NCBI RefSeq assembly: GCF_014109725.1
Contig: NZ_CP058554.1
Location: 2,542,001-2,606,000, forward strand
Length of the DNA stretch: 64,000 nucleotides
Reading direction: 5' to 3'
Source of the DNA: Comamonas piscis
GTDB taxonomy: Bacteria > Pseudomonadota > Gammaproteobacteria > Burkholderiales > Burkholderiaceae_C
Positions 49,436-58,684 of the stretch are shown here, in pieces (position 1 is the stretch's first letter; every line of letters begins with the position of its first letter). The position numbers were made by a program, and so were the translations under genes. A model generated the notes under the pieces. It made no database searches. It was not told the origin of the DNA and saw nothing but the letters and a program-made list of their open reading frames with translations.

Positions 49436-49452
49436 CGCGGCCTCTGGCCGCG
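49436..49452 (+). other. GC-rich hairpin between ndk and rlmN
   Basis: CGCGGCC (49436-49442) pairs with GGCCGCG (49446-49452) around TCT. There is no T-run, so it is more likely an mRNA-stabilising or partial pausing element than an intrinsic terminator; rlmN starts 33 bases further. Confidence 0.5.
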
Positions 49453-49485
49453 TGGCATAGGTAAGTGGCCCCAAGCGTATACCCC

Positions 49486-50607
49486 ATGACCACCAATTTG
49501 CTTGATTTTGATTTGGCTGGTTTGACCGCCTTTTGCGAAGGGCTGGGCGAAAAGCGCTTCCGGGCCACACAGCTTTTTCGCTGGATCCACCAGCGCGGTG
49601 CAGCCGATTTTGACCAGATGACCGATCTGGCCAAATCCCTGCGCGAAAAACTCAAGGGCAAGGCCCATGTCACGGCGCTGCCCGTGATCACTGAGCACGT
49701 GTCCTCCGACGGAACAGTCAAGTGGCTGTTTGACGTGGGTGATGGCAATGCCGTCGAATCCGTATTTATTCCTGAAGACGACCGTGGCACCTTGTGCGTG
49801 TCGTCGCAAGCCGGTTGTGCGGTGGGATGCCGCTTTTGCTCGACAGGGCACCAGGGCTTCAGCCGCAACCTGACCACCGGCGAAATCATGGCGCAGCTGT
49901 GGTTTGCTGAACATGCTTTGCGCAAGCGCCTGGGGCGCGAGGAGCGCATCATCTCCAACGTGGTGATGATGGGCATGGGCGAACCCTTGCAAAACTACAC
50001 GGCCTTGGTGCCTGCGTTGCGCACCATGCTTGATGACCATGGTTATGGTCTGTCGCGACGCCGCGTCACGGTGTCTACCTCGGGCGTCGTGCCGATGATG
50101 GATCGCCTGGCGCAGGATTGCGCAGTGGCGCTGGCCGTGTCGCTACATGCCCCCAATGATCCGCTGCGCAATGGCTTGGTGCCGCTGAACAAGAAATACC
50201 CGCTCGACGAGCTGATGCAGTCCTGCCGCCGCTACCTGGAATTTGCGCCGCGTGACTTCATCACCTTCGAGTACTGCATGCTCGATGGCGTCAACGACCA
50301 GCCCGAGCATGCCCAGCAATTGATAGCACTGGTGCGAGAGTATGCGGGCAACGGCGGCGCATGGTGCAAGTTCAATTTGATTCCATTCAACCCTTTTCCG
50401 GCGTCGGGTCTGTTACGATCACCTGCCAACCGGGTGACCGAATTTGCCAAGATGCTTTTGGATGCGGGCATCGTTACCACCGTGCGCAAGACCCGGGGTG
50501 ATGACATCGATGCAGCCTGCGGCCAACTCGCCGGTGATGTGAAAGACCGCACCAAAGCGGCAGAACGCATGGCCAAGAACCGGGTCATTCCGCTGGCACA
50601 AGTCTAG
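49486..50607 (+). CDS. rlmN: Dual-specificity 23S rRNA/tRNA adenine-C2 methyltransferase RlmN
   Basis: The 373-residue radical-SAM protein has the [4Fe-4S] cysteines 111, 115 and 118 in CAVGCRFC, preceded by GTLCVSSQAG, the NVVMMGMGEPLQNY segment, VALAVSLHAPND, and the substrate-methyl-carrying Cys in the C-terminal RGDDIDAACGQLAG. It methylates A2503 of 23S rRNA and A37 of tRNAs. The ATG at 49486 is preferred over an in-frame TTG 21 bases upstream. The order rlmN-pilF-rodZ-ispG-hisS is common in proteobacteria. Confidence 0.96.
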   Translation: MTTNLLDFDLAGLTAFCEGLGEKRFRATQLFRWIHQRGAADFDQMTDLAKSLREKLKGKAHVTALPVITEHVSSDGTVKWLFDVGDGNAVESVFIPEDDRGTLCVSSQAGCAVGCRFCSTGHQGFSRNLTTGEIMAQLWFAEHALRKRLGREERIISNVVMMGMGEPLQNYTALVPALRTMLDDHGYGLSRRRVTVSTSGVVPMMDRLAQDCAVALAVSLHAPNDPLRNGLVPLNKKYPLDELMQSCRRYLEFAPRDFITFEYCMLDGVNDQPEHAQQLIALVREYAGNGGAWCKFNLIPFNPFPASGLLRSPANRVTEFAKMLLDAGIVTTVRKTRGDDIDAACGQLAGDVKDRTKAAERMAKNRVIPLAQV

Positions 50608-50638
50608 AAATAGTCCAATCAGTTTGAGGAGGGTGTGC

Positions 50639-51466
50639 ATGCAAGAGGCTGTGACAAAAGGGCAACCGAGGGTACATCGCCTCACGGCTGCCATCTTTTT
50701 GGGCTTGGCCCTGGTGGGCGGCTTGTCGGGCTGCGGTACAGCCAGCAATGCGGCTCGCGAGGATTCCGCTTATGTCACCCAATCCGATGAGACCGACATC
50801 CATCGGCGCGCACGCATCCGTCTCGAACTGGCTGCAAACTACTTCCAATCCGGCAAGACCACCATTGCGCTTGATGAGATCAAGCAGGTGCTGGCGCTGG
50901 ATCCCAATAGCGGTGATGCCTACAACATGCGTGGCCTCATCTACATGCAACTGGGTGAGCCTGAGATTGCCGATGAAAGCTTTACCAAGGCGCAGGCGCT
51001 CAAGCCCGCCGATGGTGACATCATGCATAACCATGGCTGGTTGCTCTGCCAAGAGAAGAAGTACGACGCAGCCGATCGCTATTTCAACCAGGCGCTGGGC
51101 CAGCGCCAGTACTTTCAGCAAGCCAAGACTTTGATGGCCCAGGGCCTGTGCCAGGAAGCGGCCGGCAAGCCGGCTGACGCCGAGGCCAGCTTGCTCAAAG
51201 CCTATGAGTACGACGCAGGCAATCCGATCGTTAGCTTCAACCTGGCCAAGCTGATGAACCAACGCGGCGATCCACGCCGCGCCCAGTTCTATATTCGCCG
51301 CCTCAACAACGGTGAGCTGGCCAATGCCGGCTCCTTGTTTCTCGGCATCCAGATAGAAAAAGCCCTGGGTGATGGCCAAAGCGCACGTTCGCTGGCCGCA
51401 CAGTTGCAAAGGCGTTTTCCCGATTCCAAAGAGGCGGCACGTATCGCTGGTGGAGGCGTGCTGTGA
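50639..51466 (+). CDS. pilF: Type IV pilus biogenesis/stability lipoprotein PilF (PilW)
   Basis: The 275-residue product has a lipoprotein signal with Cys32 (LVGGLSGC) and about six TPR units, such as RIRLELAANYFQSGKTTIAL, PNSGDAYNMRGLIYMQLGEP and PADGDIMHNHGWLLCQEKKY. PilF is the pilotin that places the PilQ secretin in the outer membrane. The ATG at 50639 has AGGAGGG six bases upstream; a TTG 15 bases earlier is part of that ribosome site. The end overlaps the next gene by GTGA. Confidence 0.92.
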   Translation: MQEAVTKGQPRVHRLTAAIFLGLALVGGLSGCGTASNAAREDSAYVTQSDETDIHRRARIRLELAANYFQSGKTTIALDEIKQVLALDPNSGDAYNMRGLIYMQLGEPEIADESFTKAQALKPADGDIMHNHGWLLCQEKKYDAADRYFNQALGQRQYFQQAKTLMAQGLCQEAAGKPADAEASLLKAYEYDAGNPIVSFNLAKLMNQRGDPRRAQFYIRRLNNGELANAGSLFLGIQIEKALGDGQSARSLAAQLQRRFPDSKEAARIAGGGVL

Positions 51467-52392
51467 CCGATTCTGATATTCAAGAAACAACGCATACCTC
51501 TGACGCCGCTTCGGGTGGCGCGCTCAGCGCTGGCGACATGCTGCGCCTGGCCCGCGAAGAGCGGGGCTACCATTTGCCGGCCTTGGCGGCGCACTTGAAG
51601 GTCTCCGTGCACAAGCTCGAAGCGCTGGAAGCCGGCGAATGGAGTGTGTTTCCCGATGTCGTCTTCGTGCGTGCGCTGGCTTCCGCAGTCTGCCGCGTGC
51701 TGAAGATAGATCCCGCTCCGGTGTTGGCGCAGTTGCCCAAACCTCCGGGCAAGGATCTCACGCCCGGCGTTGAAAGCGTCAAGACGCGCGTGGCCGTGGG
51801 TCCGGCGCAGAGCAAGAAAAATGATTTCCCCAGCAGCAAGTCCTTTCCCTGGATGGGTGTGGTGGTGTTGCTGGTGGTGGCGACTGTCGGGGTGCTGTTT
51901 TATCCGCAGCTGTTGGGCTACTGGAAGAGTTCGACTGCTGCGTCTGCGCCTGTGCCCGTCCGTTCCAACAACATAGCCGGCGTGGCTGACCAATCCGAGC
52001 CGGTAGCGCTGGGTGGCAGCTCCACCGATCCGGTGCCCGAGGCTCCAGCCAATGGTGCGGCCGATGCTGGTGCTGGTGCTGGCCCAGCGGTGGCAGGCCA
52101 GACCCAGTCTGCCGCAGCCACCGCTGTGGCCGCAGCAGCTGTCCCAGCGGCAAACGCGCCTTTGCTGCACTTCAAGACCAGCCAAGACAGCTGGGTGCAG
52201 ATCAAGGAGGCCAGTGGCAAGGTGGTGTTTGAGAAGACCATCCGCGCTGGCGCTAGCGAGGACATTGCGGCCACGCCGCCGCTCAAGCTCATCGTGGGCA
52301 ATGTTGCGGGGGTGGAGATGCAGCTGCGCGGGTCGGTTTTTGATCTGAAAAAAGTGACCAAGGGCAGCACCGCCCGTTTTGAGGTGAACTAA
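51463..52392 (+). CDS. RodZ-like helix-turn-helix membrane protein
   Basis: The 309-residue product has a cytoplasmic HTH at about 22-85 (GDMLRLAREERGYHLPALAA, VSVHKLEALEAGEWSVF), one membrane segment at 130-150 (WMGVVVLLVVATVGVLF), an Ala/Pro-rich periplasmic linker and a C-terminal DUF4115 domain (LLHFKTSQDSWVQIKEASGK, then LKLIVGNVAGVEM). This is RodZ architecture, which links MreB filaments to the membrane in rod-shaped cells. The GTG start overlaps the pilF stop. The context pilF-rodZ-ispG matches E. coli. Confidence 0.9.
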   Translation: MTDSDIQETTHTSDAASGGALSAGDMLRLAREERGYHLPALAAHLKVSVHKLEALEAGEWSVFPDVVFVRALASAVCRVLKIDPAPVLAQLPKPPGKDLTPGVESVKTRVAVGPAQSKKNDFPSSKSFPWMGVVVLLVVATVGVLFYPQLLGYWKSSTAASAPVPVRSNNIAGVADQSEPVALGGSSTDPVPEAPANGAADAGAGAGPAVAGQTQSAAATAVAAAAVPAANAPLLHFKTSQDSWVQIKEASGKVVFEKTIRAGASEDIAATPPLKLIVGNVAGVEMQLRGSVFDLKKVTKGSTARFEVN

Positions 52393-53670
52393 GTGCAAGA
52401 AGAGAATATGCTGTCGCCCGTGCCCATGGTGGCGCCGGCCGCCCGCAAAAGCCGCCAGGCCCGTGTGGTCTGGGGTGACCGTGTCGTCACGGTCGGCGGG
52501 GATGCGCCAGTGCGCATCCAGTCGATGACGAATACCGACACGGTGGATGTGATCGAGACGGCGATCCAGGTCAAGGAGCTGGCGCAGGCAGGCTCCGAGA
52601 TGGTGCGCATCACCGTCAACACGCCCGAGGCCGCTGCAGCGGTGCCCTATGTGCGCGAGCAACTTGACCGCATGGGCGAGAACGTGCCGCTGGTTGGCGA
52701 CTTCCACTACAACGGCCACCGTCTGCTGACCGAATACCCCGAGTGCGCCAAGGCGCTGTCCAAGTACCGGATCAACCCGGGCAACGTGGGCAAGGGCGAC
52801 AAGAAGGACAAGCAGTTTGGCCAGATGATTGAGGCGGCCATGCAGTACGACAAGGCCGTGCGCATTGGCGTGAACTGGGGCAGTCTGGACCAAGAGTTGC
52901 TCGCCGATCTGATGGACGAGAACAACCGCCGCGCGGTGCCCTGGGATGGGCGCCAGGTGATGTACGAGGCGCTGATCACCTCGGCCATCTCATCGGCACA
53001 GCGCGCTGAAGAGATGGGTCTGAGCGGCGACCAGATCATTCTGTCCTGCAAGGTCAGTGGTGTGCAGGATTTGGTAGCGGTTTACCGCGGCCTGTCGGCG
53101 CGCTGCGACTATGCCTTGCACCTCGGGCTGACCGAGGCGGGCATGGGCACCAAGGGCACGGTGGCCTCAGCCGCTGCGCTCTCGATCCTGCTGCAAGACG
53201 GCATTGGCGACACCATCCGCGTGTCGCTGACCCCCCAGCCCGGCGAAGCCCGCACCCAAGAGGTGGTAGTGGCCAGCGAGATTTTGCAGGCCATGGGCAT
53301 GCGCAGTTTTGTGCCCAGCGTCACCGCTTGCCCAGGCTGCGGACGCACCACCAGCACCACGTTCCAGGAGCTGGCGCATGACATTGACAAGCACCTGCGT
53401 TCGCAGATGCCGGTGTGGCGGGTGAAGTACCCCGGCGTTGAGAAGATGAAGGTGGCGGTGATGGGGTGCATCGTCAACGGCCCCGGCGAGAGCAAGCATG
53501 CCGATATCGGCATCAGCCTGCCTGGCAGTGGTGAGTCCCCAGCCGCCCCCGTCTTTATTGACGGCGAAAAGGCCCTGACCCTGCGCGGCGACCGCATTGC
53601 GCAGGAGTTTCATGAGATCGTGCAGGCCTATGTGGAGCGCCGCTACGGTGCTGCCAAGGTGGATAATTGA
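52393..53670 (+). CDS. ispG: 4-hydroxy-3-methylbut-2-enyl diphosphate synthase
   Basis: The 425-residue product is IspG/GcpE: ARVVWGDRVVTVGGDAPVRI, QSMTNTDTVDVIETAIQVKE, NPGNVGKGDKKDKQFGQMIE, and the [4Fe-4S] ligands in ACPGCGRTT and MGCIVNGPGESKHADIG. It converts methylerythritol cyclodiphosphate to HMBPP in the MEP isoprenoid pathway. The GTG at 52393 has GAGGTG seven bases upstream inside the rodZ end; the ATG at 52408 is an alternative. Confidence 0.96.
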   Translation: MQEENMLSPVPMVAPAARKSRQARVVWGDRVVTVGGDAPVRIQSMTNTDTVDVIETAIQVKELAQAGSEMVRITVNTPEAAAAVPYVREQLDRMGENVPLVGDFHYNGHRLLTEYPECAKALSKYRINPGNVGKGDKKDKQFGQMIEAAMQYDKAVRIGVNWGSLDQELLADLMDENNRRAVPWDGRQVMYEALITSAISSAQRAEEMGLSGDQIILSCKVSGVQDLVAVYRGLSARCDYALHLGLTEAGMGTKGTVASAAALSILLQDGIGDTIRVSLTPQPGEARTQEVVVASEILQAMGMRSFVPSVTACPGCGRTTSTTFQELAHDIDKHLRSQMPVWRVKYPGVEKMKVAVMGCIVNGPGESKHADIGISLPGSGESPAAPVFIDGEKALTLRGDRIAQEFHEIVQAYVERRYGAAKVDN

Positions 53671-53697
53671 TAGCTGCAGGCGCTTGGCTTGCAAGCG
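53669..53697 (+). repeat. Short intergenic repeat with hairpin between ispG and hisS
   Basis: The string GATAGCTGCAGGCGCTTG followed by a hairpin (CGCTTG/CAAGCG, 53681-53697) overlaps the ispG stop. Its ATAGCTGC core recurs in other gaps of the window (28063, 29875, 41622 on the minus strand, 62287 in part), and it looks like the short dispersed repeat I remember from Comamonadaceae genomes. Confidence 0.5.
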
Positions 53698-53730
53698 TTT
53701 GCAAGGTTTTGAACAGAGAGATTGAAGCCC

Positions 53731-55035
53731 ATGGGCATGAATGAAAAGCTGGCCGCCATCAAAGGCATGAACGATATCCTGCCGCCAGATTCGGCGATGT
53801 GGGAGTGGTTTGAGGGCAAGGTGCGCGACTTGATGGGACGCTTCGCCTACCGCAACATCCGCACGCCCCTGGCCGAGCACACGGCGCTGTTTGTGCGTGG
53901 TCTGGGCGAGGTGACCGATATTGTCGAGAAGGAAATGTATTCCTTCGAAGACCGGGCCGACAAGCATGGCCAGGCCGAGCACCTGACCTTGCGGCCTGAG
54001 GGCACGGCCGGCGTGGTGCGTGCGGTGGTCGAGAACAACATGCTGTATGACGGCGGCAAGCGCCTGTTCTACATCGGCGCCATGTTCCGCCGTGAGAAGC
54101 CGCAGCGCGGCCGCTACCGCCAGTTCCACCAGGTAGGCGTCGAGGCCATGGGCTTTGGCGGCGCCGAGCTGGATGCGGAAGTGATTTTGCTGGCCGCGCA
54201 GCTCTGGAAGGACCTGGGCATTGAAGGCGTGCGCCTGGAGCTCAACAGCCTGGGGCAACCCGATGAGCGCCGTGCCCACCGCGATGCCTTGGTGGCCTAT
54301 TTTGAGCAGCACACCGAGGTGATGGACGAAGAGGGTAAGCGCCGCATGTACAGCAACCCGCTGCGCGTGCTCGATACCAAGAACCCGGCCATGCAGGCGA
54401 TGGTGAATGCTGCGCCCCAGCTGCTGGATTTTCTGGGCGATGACTCCAAGGCCCACCTGAAGGCGGTGCAGGATATTCTGGACGCCAATGGCGTAGCCTG
54501 GACCGTCAACCCGCGCCTGGTGCGTGGCATGGACTACTACAACCTGACGGTGTTCGAGTTCATCACCGACAAGCTGGGCTCGCAGGGCACAATTTGTGGC
54601 GGTGGGCGCTATGACTACCTCATCGAGCAAATCGGCGGCAAGCCCGCGCCGGCGGTGGGCTGGGGCATGGGTATCGAGCGCGTCCTGGAGCTGATCAAGG
54701 AGCTGAATATCCAGTGGGATCGCCCGTCTATTGACGCCTACGCTATCCTGCCGGACGCGGCACTGCTGCCGCAAGCCATGCAAGTGATGCAGGCGCTGCG
54801 GCAAGCCGGCGTTCGCGTGCAGATGCATGGCTCGGCCACGGCAGGCAATCTGGGCAGCATGAAATCGCAGTTCAAGAAGGCCGATGCCAGTGGCGCAAGC
54901 CATGCACTGATTTTTGGCACCGACGAGATGCAACGCGGCATGGTCACAGTCAAGCAGCTGCGCGATGGTACAGGTGCACAGGCCGAGCAACCGCTGAACG
55001 CGGTGGCTGATTGGGCAGCGCAACTGCGCGCTTGA
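53731..55035 (+). CDS. hisS: Histidine--tRNA ligase
   Basis: The 434-residue product is a class II synthetase: AIKGMNDILPPDS, motif 1 around IRTPLAEHTALFVRGLGE, motif 2 FYIGAMFRREKPQRGRYRQF, the histidine loops LVRGMDYYNLTVFEF and GGGRYDYLIEQIGG, and motif 3 GWGMGIERVL. The C-terminal anticodon-binding domain follows. The ATG at 53731 is chosen; a TTG nine bases upstream and an ATG six bases downstream are alternatives. Confidence 0.97.
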   Translation: MGMNEKLAAIKGMNDILPPDSAMWEWFEGKVRDLMGRFAYRNIRTPLAEHTALFVRGLGEVTDIVEKEMYSFEDRADKHGQAEHLTLRPEGTAGVVRAVVENNMLYDGGKRLFYIGAMFRREKPQRGRYRQFHQVGVEAMGFGGAELDAEVILLAAQLWKDLGIEGVRLELNSLGQPDERRAHRDALVAYFEQHTEVMDEEGKRRMYSNPLRVLDTKNPAMQAMVNAAPQLLDFLGDDSKAHLKAVQDILDANGVAWTVNPRLVRGMDYYNLTVFEFITDKLGSQGTICGGGRYDYLIEQIGGKPAPAVGWGMGIERVLELIKELNIQWDRPSIDAYAILPDAALLPQAMQVMQALRQAGVRVQMHGSATAGNLGSMKSQFKKADASGASHALIFGTDEMQRGMVTVKQLRDGTGAQAEQPLNAVADWAAQLRA

Positions 55036-55085
55036 GTGCAGCTTCGGCTGCAGATATTTTTTTGACTCAACTCCATTAGAACAAT

Positions 55086-55730
55086 ATGGCAACGCATTTA
55101 GATCTGGAAGAACAGGAACAGATAGACCAGCTCAAGCACTTCTGGAACAAGTGGGGCACCTTGATCACCACCGTTTTGGTGGTGGTAATGGGTGGCTTTG
55201 CAGCATGGAACGGCTACCAGTACTGGCAGAACCGCCAGGCCTCGCAAGCCAGCGCGTTATCGTCTGCGGTCGAGGCGGCCGTCAATTCGGGCGACAAGAC
55301 CCGCATCGATCAGGCCTTTGGTGATCTGCGCAGCAACTACGGCGGCACCATCCAGGCGGCGCATGCCGGCCTGCTGGTGGCCAAGGCTGCGGGTGACAAG
55401 GGCCAGATGGACGATGCCAAGGCAGCGCTCACCTGGGTGGCGGACAATGCCTCGGACGAAGGCCTGAAGGCCACGGCGCGTGTGCGTTTGGCAGCCGTGC
55501 TGCTCAACAGCCAGGCCTATGACGAGGCGCTCAAGGTGCTCAATACCAAGATGCCGACGGAATTTGATGCAGTCGTGGCAGACCACAAGGGTGATGTCTA
55601 CCTGGCCAAGGGCGACAAGGCGCAAGCCATTGAGTCCTACAAGTCGGCCTTGCAAAAGACCGAACCGGGCGTGGAATACCGCAACGTGATCTCCGTCAAG
55701 CTCAATGCGCTGGGCGAAGATCTGAAGTGA
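55086..55730 (+). CDS. YfgM-like TPR membrane protein
   Basis: The 214-residue product has a cytoplasmic start (DLEEQEQIDQLKHFWNKWG), one membrane segment at 24-43 and a periplasmic TPR domain (FGDLRSNYGGTIQAAHAGLL, KATARVRLAAVLLNSQAYDE, VADHKGDVYLAKGDKAQAIE). In E. coli YfgM ties the SecYEG translocon to periplasmic chaperones. hisS-yfgM-bamB-der is a conserved order. Confidence 0.92.
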   Translation: MATHLDLEEQEQIDQLKHFWNKWGTLITTVLVVVMGGFAAWNGYQYWQNRQASQASALSSAVEAAVNSGDKTRIDQAFGDLRSNYGGTIQAAHAGLLVAKAAGDKGQMDDAKAALTWVADNASDEGLKATARVRLAAVLLNSQAYDEALKVLNTKMPTEFDAVVADHKGDVYLAKGDKAQAIESYKSALQKTEPGVEYRNVISVKLNALGEDLK

Positions 55731-55752
55731 TGGATGGCAAAAGGCAGTGCGC

Positions 55753-56904
55753 ATGAAACAACAACAGGCATATTCCGCAGCGGCTGCTGCGGCTAAAGTT
55801 TTGACGGTATCGGCAGTGGCCCTGGCCATTGCAGGCTGCTCTCTGTTCTCGTCGGACAAGCGCAAGCCTGTCGAGCTGGAGCCCAATGTGGCGCTGATCT
55901 CCGTCCAGCAAGCCTGGACCCAGCGCATTGGCAAGAGCAACCCGACCTTGGTGATGAATGTCAGCGGCAAGGTCGTGACCTTGGCGTCTGCCGATGGCCA
56001 GGTGGCTGCCATCAATGCCGATACCGGTGCTGATCTGTGGCGCCTCAATGTCGGCCAGAAGCTCTCTGCCGGCGTGGGCAGCGATGGCCAATGGGCCGCC
56101 GTGGTGACGGAAGACGGCAACCTGGTGGCCATCAACCAGGGCAAGGAAATGTGGCGCAAGCGCCTGCCAGCGCGCGTCTATACCGCGCCGTTGGTGGCCG
56201 GTCAGCGCATCTTTGTGCAAAGTGCAGACCGTTCGGTGCAAGCCTTTGATGCAGCATCCGGTCAGTCGCTCTGGGCCCAGGCCAAGACGACGGAAGCGCT
56301 GGTTTTGCGCCAAAGTGGCGTACTCACTGCCTACCAGGACACCCTGGTGGCTGGCGTATCCGGCCGCTTTGTCGGTATCGACCCCAACACCGGCGCGCTG
56401 CGCTGGGAAGTGCCGATTGCCAGCCCACGCGGCACCAATGATGTGGAGCGCCTGGTCGAACTCGTCGGCGGTGTCTCGCGCGAAGGTTCAGTGCTGTGCA
56501 CCCGTGCCTACCAGATGGCGGTGGGCTGCATCGATGCAGCCACAGCGCAACTGAGCTGGACCGTGCGTGCGGAAGGCATCAATGGGATTTCGGGTGATGC
56601 CGAAGTCGTGGCCGGTGCCGATGGCAACGGTGTCATCACGGCTTGGGCGCATGAGGGTGGCAGCGTGGTGTGGACGAGCAATCGCCTGCGTTACCGCAAG
56701 CTGAGCCAGCCGTTGGTGCTGGGCCGCTCTGTGATTTTTGGTGATAGTTCGGGCACCGTACACATGTTGTCCAAGAAAGACGGCTCACCGCTGAACCGTT
56801 TCTCTACCAACAGCTCCGGTATCAGCGTCGCGCCCGTGTTGGCAGGCAACACCATGGTGGTGCAGACGAATGACGGCGCGGTGTATGGCTTTAGGCCCGA
56901 GTAA
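55753..56904 (+). CDS. bamB: Outer-membrane assembly lipoprotein BamB
   Basis: The 383-residue product has a lipoprotein signal with Cys29 (VALAIAGC) and an eight-bladed PQQ-type beta-propeller with repeats such as QVAAINADTGADLWRLNVGQ, SVQAFDAASGQSLWAQAKTT and RFVGIDPNTGALRWEVPIA. It is an accessory part of the BAM complex that folds outer-membrane proteins. AAAGGCAGTGCGC precedes the ATG at 55753; the GTG six bases before is an alternative. Confidence 0.95.
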   Translation: MKQQQAYSAAAAAAKVLTVSAVALAIAGCSLFSSDKRKPVELEPNVALISVQQAWTQRIGKSNPTLVMNVSGKVVTLASADGQVAAINADTGADLWRLNVGQKLSAGVGSDGQWAAVVTEDGNLVAINQGKEMWRKRLPARVYTAPLVAGQRIFVQSADRSVQAFDAASGQSLWAQAKTTEALVLRQSGVLTAYQDTLVAGVSGRFVGIDPNTGALRWEVPIASPRGTNDVERLVELVGGVSREGSVLCTRAYQMAVGCIDAATAQLSWTVRAEGINGISGDAEVVAGADGNGVITAWAHEGGSVVWTSNRLRYRKLSQPLVLGRSVIFGDSSGTVHMLSKKDGSPLNRFSTNSSGISVAPVLAGNTMVVQTNDGAVYGFRPE

Positions 56905-56925
56905 TAAAAGAAAAAGTAGTCAGGA

Positions 56926-58266
56926 ATGAAGCCAGTTATTGCTTTGGTGGGTCGCCCCAATGTGGGCAAATCCACCTTGTTCAACCGGATGACCAAGTCG
57001 CGCGATGCCATCGTGGCCGACTATGCCGGTTTGACACGTGATCGCCATTACGGCCAAGGCCGTCAGGGCAAGCACGAGTACATCGTGATTGATACCGGCG
57101 GTTTCGAGCCCGATGCCACCAGCGGTATTTTTAAAGAAATGGCCAAGCAGACCCGCCAGGCGGTTGCCGAGGCCGATGTGGTGCTGTTTGTCGTCGATGT
57201 GCGTCTGGGCCTCTCCGCCCAGGACCATGAGATTGCTGGTTTTCTGCGCCGCTTGGGCAAGCCAGCGATGCTGGTGGGCAACAAGGCCGAAGGCATGAAG
57301 GACGGCGGCCAGCTGTCCGAGTTCTACGAGCTGGGTCTGGGCGAGGTATTCCCCGTCTCGGCCGCGCACGGCCAGGGCATCCGTACCATGATCGACATGG
57401 CCCTGGAAAAGCTGCCTTGGCTCAACCAGGATGAGGACGCCGAACCCGAGGAGGATGACAGCGTCATCAAGCTTGCGGTGGCAGGGCGCCCGAACGTGGG
57501 TAAATCCACCTTGATCAACACTTGGTTGGGCGAGGAGCGTCTGGTGGCCTTTGACATGGCGGGCACAACCCGTGATGCGATTGCCGTGCCGTTCGAGAAG
57601 AATGGCCAGAAATTTCAGCTGATCGATACCGCAGGTTTGCGCCGCAAGGGTCGGGTGTTTGAGGCGATCGAGAAGTTCTCGGTGGTCAAGACCCTGCAGG
57701 CCATTGAAGGCGCCAACGTGGTGCTGCTGCTGCTCGATGCCACCCAGGGTGTGACCGACCAGGATGCTCACATTGCGGGCTTTATTCTGGAGAGCGGCCG
57801 CGCGGTGGTGCTGGCCGTGAACAAATGGGATGCGCTGGATGATTACGGTCGCCAGATGCTGGAGCGCTCGATCGAGCTGCGCCTGTCCTTTCTGAAGTTT
57901 GCGCCGCTGCATTTCATCTCGGCCAAAAAGCGCCAGGGCCTGGGCCCTGTCTGGACCTCGATGATCCAGGCGCACAAATCGTCCACCTGCAAGATGCCTA
58001 CGCCGGTGCTCACGCGCCTGCTGCTGGAGTCGGTGCAGTTCCAGACACCCAAGAAGATCGGCCCGTACCGCCCCAAGCTGCGCTATGCCCACCAGGGTGG
58101 CATGAACCCACCGGTGATCGTGATCCATGGCAATTCGCTGGAGCACATCACCGATGCCTACCGCCGCTTTTTGGAAGGCCGATTCCGCAAGGAATTTAAT
58201 TTAATCGGCACCCCCTTGCGGATTGAATTCAAGACCTCACTTAACCCTTACGCTGACAAAGATTGA
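56926..58266 (+). CDS. der: Ribosome-associated GTPase Der (EngA)
   Basis: The 446-residue product has two GTPase domains in tandem, each with GRPNVGKST (residues 9-17 and about 188-196), DTGGF and DTAGLRR switch motifs, NKAEG and NKWD base-specificity motifs, and a C-terminal KH-like domain (PPVIVIHGNSLEHITDAYRR). It is essential for 50S subunit maturation. The ATG has TCAGGA close upstream. Confidence 0.97.
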   Translation: MKPVIALVGRPNVGKSTLFNRMTKSRDAIVADYAGLTRDRHYGQGRQGKHEYIVIDTGGFEPDATSGIFKEMAKQTRQAVAEADVVLFVVDVRLGLSAQDHEIAGFLRRLGKPAMLVGNKAEGMKDGGQLSEFYELGLGEVFPVSAAHGQGIRTMIDMALEKLPWLNQDEDAEPEEDDSVIKLAVAGRPNVGKSTLINTWLGEERLVAFDMAGTTRDAIAVPFEKNGQKFQLIDTAGLRRKGRVFEAIEKFSVVKTLQAIEGANVVLLLLDATQGVTDQDAHIAGFILESGRAVVLAVNKWDALDDYGRQMLERSIELRLSFLKFAPLHFISAKKRQGLGPVWTSMIQAHKSSTCKMPTPVLTRLLLESVQFQTPKKIGPYRPKLRYAHQGGMNPPVIVIHGNSLEHITDAYRRFLEGRFRKEFNLIGTPLRIEFKTSLNPYADKD

Positions 58267-58395
58267 TAGCGTACAAGTGAGGTGAGGTCTGCACCACAGA
58301 CCCATTGCATGGAATAAACCATTTATCGTTCAGTTTAGTTGCCACTGTGGTAAGGTGGCGTTTTACAACAACACTGTCTGAACACGGAGAATATC

Positions 58396-58647
58396 GTGAG
58401 CAACAAAGGCCAACTTCTGCAAGATCCATTCCTCAACGCTCTGCGCCGCGAGCACGTGCCAGTGTCCATTTATTTGGTCAACGGCATCAAGCTGCAAGGC
58501 CAGATCGAATCCTTTGATCAGTACGTTGTGCTGCTGCGCAACACCGTCACCCAGATGGTGTACAAGCATGCGATCTCGACCATTGTCCCCGGTCGTGCTG
58601 TGAATTTTGCAGCACCTGACTCGCAAGACAACGAAGCTGCAGCCTAA
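58396..58647 (+). CDS. hfq: RNA chaperone Hfq
   Basis: The 83-residue product matches Hfq: QLLQDPFLNALRREHVPVSI, VNGIKLQGQIESFDQYVVLL with the Sm1 proximal-face residues, and Sm2 YKHAISTIVPGR with the Lys-His pair. The C-terminal tail is short, as in other betaproteobacteria. It mediates small-RNA pairing. The GTG start is supported by GGAG seven bases upstream and by the family start MSNKGQLLQDPF. The 130-base gap after der should hold its promoter. Confidence 0.97.
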   Translation: MSNKGQLLQDPFLNALRREHVPVSIYLVNGIKLQGQIESFDQYVVLLRNTVTQMVYKHAISTIVPGRAVNFAAPDSQDNEAAA

Positions 58648-58665
58648 CGCTTTTGACAGCCCTAT

Positions 58666-58684
58666 ACCCGTGAAATACACGGGT
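58666..58684 (+). other. Hairpin at the hfq-hflX junction
   Basis: ACCCGTG (58666-58672) pairs with CACGGGT (58678-58684) around AAATA. The right arm includes the first two bases of the GTG proposed as hflX start, so the start may be partly hidden in mRNA structure. Confidence 0.5.

Noticed and set aside
53167..55092. 641-codon leftward frame opposite ispG and hisS
   Set aside because: Antisense to two essential, well-conserved genes, with no ribosome site or domain.
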